Positions 62,445 to 64,000 of a stretch of 64,000 nt of DNA are shown here, piece by piece. The position numbers were made by a program, and so were the translations under genes. Source of the DNA: an uncultured Pelagibacteraceae bacterium (GTDB lineage Bacteria; Pseudomonadota; Alphaproteobacteria; Pelagibacterales; Pelagibacteraceae). The notes beneath the pieces were generated by a model that saw nothing but the letters and a program-made list of their open reading frames with translations, searched no databases and was not told the origin of the DNA. The first letter of the stretch is position 1. Every line of letters starts with the position of its first letter. The stretch lies in contig CACICF010000001.1 of NCBI GenBank assembly GCA_902584995.1, positions 1 to 64,000 on the forward strand. The letters are read 5' to 3'.

Positions 62445-64000
62445 TATTCAAAAACTTTTTTTATAATTTCTTCTTGTTCTACCAAATGCCTTTTTGCGTA
62501 GCCAGTTGCAGGTGATGCATCAGGATTTCTTCCAATATAAAAAATATTATTATTTTTAGCTTTAATAGTTTCTAATGTCCATTGAATATAATCTCTCACT
62601 GAAAACCATGCTCCCATATTTTTTGGTTCCTCTTGGCACCAATAGAATTTAGCCTTATTTGCATAAGGTCTTAGTTCTTTGACTAAGCTTTTTACAGGGA
62701 AAGGATATAACTGTTCAATTCTAAATAAAATTACATCATCTCTTTTAATTTTTTCTCTTGCAGCTAATAAATCAAAGTAAACTTTTCCAGAACAAAGAAT
62801 AACTTTTTCAATTTCGTCAGGATTTTTTAATTTTATAAAATTTTCGTTATCATTATTTAATGCGTGATCCCATAAAATACGATGAAATGATGTTTGCTTA
62901 TTAAAATCCTTAATATCTGAAACACAATATTTATTTCTTAAAAGTGACTTTGGTGTCATTAAAACTAAAGGTTTTCTGAAGTCACGATGAATTTGCCTTC
63001 TAAGAGCATGAAAATAATTCGCTGGCGTAGTACAGTTCATCACTTGAAGATTATCATTAGCGCACAACTGCAAAAATCTCTCTAATCTTGCAGATGAATG
63101 TTCAGGTCCTTGGCCTTCATAACCATGAGGCAATAACATTACTAATCCAGAAGCTCTCTGCCATTTTCTTTCACCCGAAGATATAAATTGATCTATAATG
63201 ACTTGTGCTCCATTCGCAAAATCACCAAATTGTGCTTCCCAAATTGTTAATGTATTTGGCTCAACTAAACTGTATCCATATTCAAAACCAAGAACTGCTA
63301 ACTCTGATAGGAAACTGTCAACAATCTCAAATTTTTTTTGTGTTTTTGAGATACTATTCAACGGTATATATCTAGAATTATCCTCTTGATTTCGTAAAAC
63401 TGAGTGCCTTTGGCTAAAGGTTCCTCTTCCAGAGTCTTGACCTACAAATCTTACTGGAAAGCCTTCATTTAATAATGATCCAAAAGCAAGTGCTTCTGCT
63501 GATGACCAATCAATATTAGAACCTTGATCAATTGTTTTTTTTCTGTTTTGAAATATTTTATTAATTGTCTTATGAACATTAATCCCATTTGGAATTATAT
63601 TTATTTTATCTGAGATATTTCTCAAGAGATCAGGATCTGCACCTGTGATCCCCTTTTTATCTTTTCCTTTTTTAGGTTTGTAACTCGACCAAGCTCCTTC
63701 AAACCATTCTATTTTTGGTTTGTAATCCTTTGCAGTTTTAAATTGATCATCTAATAAAGTTTTAAATTTTTTAATTTGATTATTTAAATCATTTTCTGAA
63801 AGTAAATCCTCATCTATAAGTTTTGATCCATAAATTTTTGCCGCAGAAGGATGTGATCTTATTTTTTTGTACATAAGAGGTTGGGTGAAAGAGGGCTCAT
63901 CTCCCTCATTATGTCCAAATCTTCTATAACAAACTAAATCTAAAACCACATCTCGATTAAATTTAAGCCTGAACTCTGTTGCAATTCTTGATCCATAAAC
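62444..64000 (-). CDS. sucA: 2-oxoglutarate dehydrogenase E1 component (C-terminal part; truncated by window edge)
   Basis: Frame stays open upstream of the ORF-track start to base 64000 ([47 protein letters not shown]); [23 protein letters not shown]. Confidence 0.97.
   Translation of the reverse strand, partial: VYGSRIATEFRLKFNRDVVLDLVCYRRFGHNEGDEPSFTQPLMYKKIRSHPSAAKIYGSKLIDEDLLSENDLNNQIKKFKTLLDDQFKTAKDYKPKIEWFEGAWSSYKPKKGKDKKGITGADPDLLRNISDKINIIPNGINVHKTINKIFQNRKKTIDQGSNIDWSSAEALAFGSLLNEGFPVRFVGQDSGRGTFSQRHSVLRNQEDNSRYIPLNSISKTQKKFEIVDSFLSELAVLGFEYGYSLVEPNTLTIWEAQFGDFANGAQVIIDQFISSGERKWQRASGLVMLLPHGYEGQGPEHSSARLERFLQLCANDNLQVMNCTTPANYFHALRRQIHRDFRKPLVLMTPKSLLRNKYCVSDIKDFNKQTSFHRILWDHALNNDNENFIKLKNPDEIEKVILCSGKVYFDLLAAREKIKRDDVILFRIEQLYPFPVKSLVKELRPYANKAKFYWCQEEPKNMGAWFSVRDYIQWTLETIKAKNNNIFYIGRNPDASPATGYAKRHLVEQEEIIKKVFE

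Overview
This 64 kb window is AT-rich, very compact and non-mobile. Gene content and order look like a streamlined marine alphaproteobacterium of the SAR11/Pelagibacterales type; that lineage call is an inference from content and was not computed. It encodes about 60 genes, nearly all assignable to known families. In order they are: the end of a sugar-nucleotide dehydratase and a family 9 glycosyltransferase; oligopeptidase B; Hsp20; a BMP-type (purine/nucleoside-like) ABC transporter next to a purine phosphoribosyltransferase; a MsrA/sulfurtransferase/RND efflux group; GpmA; MurU/AmgK/TsaE/AhcY; ChvG/ChvI; PolA; ActR/RegA; a polyamine cluster (ODC-fold decarboxylase, deoxyhypusine-synthase-like protein, AguB, AguA); PyrD and class I LysRS; TrkH, AmpG and NlpC/P60; TyrA and HisC; a SAM-II riboswitch followed by metX-metW; rplU-rpmA-obgE-proB-proA-nadD-rsfS-ctpA-rppH; the F1 ATP synthase operon; priA; and lpdA-sucB-sucA. 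I see no CRISPR array, prophage, transposon, rRNA or tRNA. I found no clearly new multi-gene system. The observations most worth a second look are: (1) an RND periplasmic adaptor that appears to lack its alpha-helical hairpin; (2) an ABC ATPase split exactly at an A8 tract; (3) a leader with mutually exclusive pairings, including a terminator-like hairpin, upstream of the polyamine decarboxylase; (4) the decarboxylase/DHS-like/AguB/AguA cluster with uncertain substrate; (5) an alternative A/U-rich hairpin overlapping the SAM-II riboswitch; and (6) a 13-bp duplication that doubles the trkH start codon.
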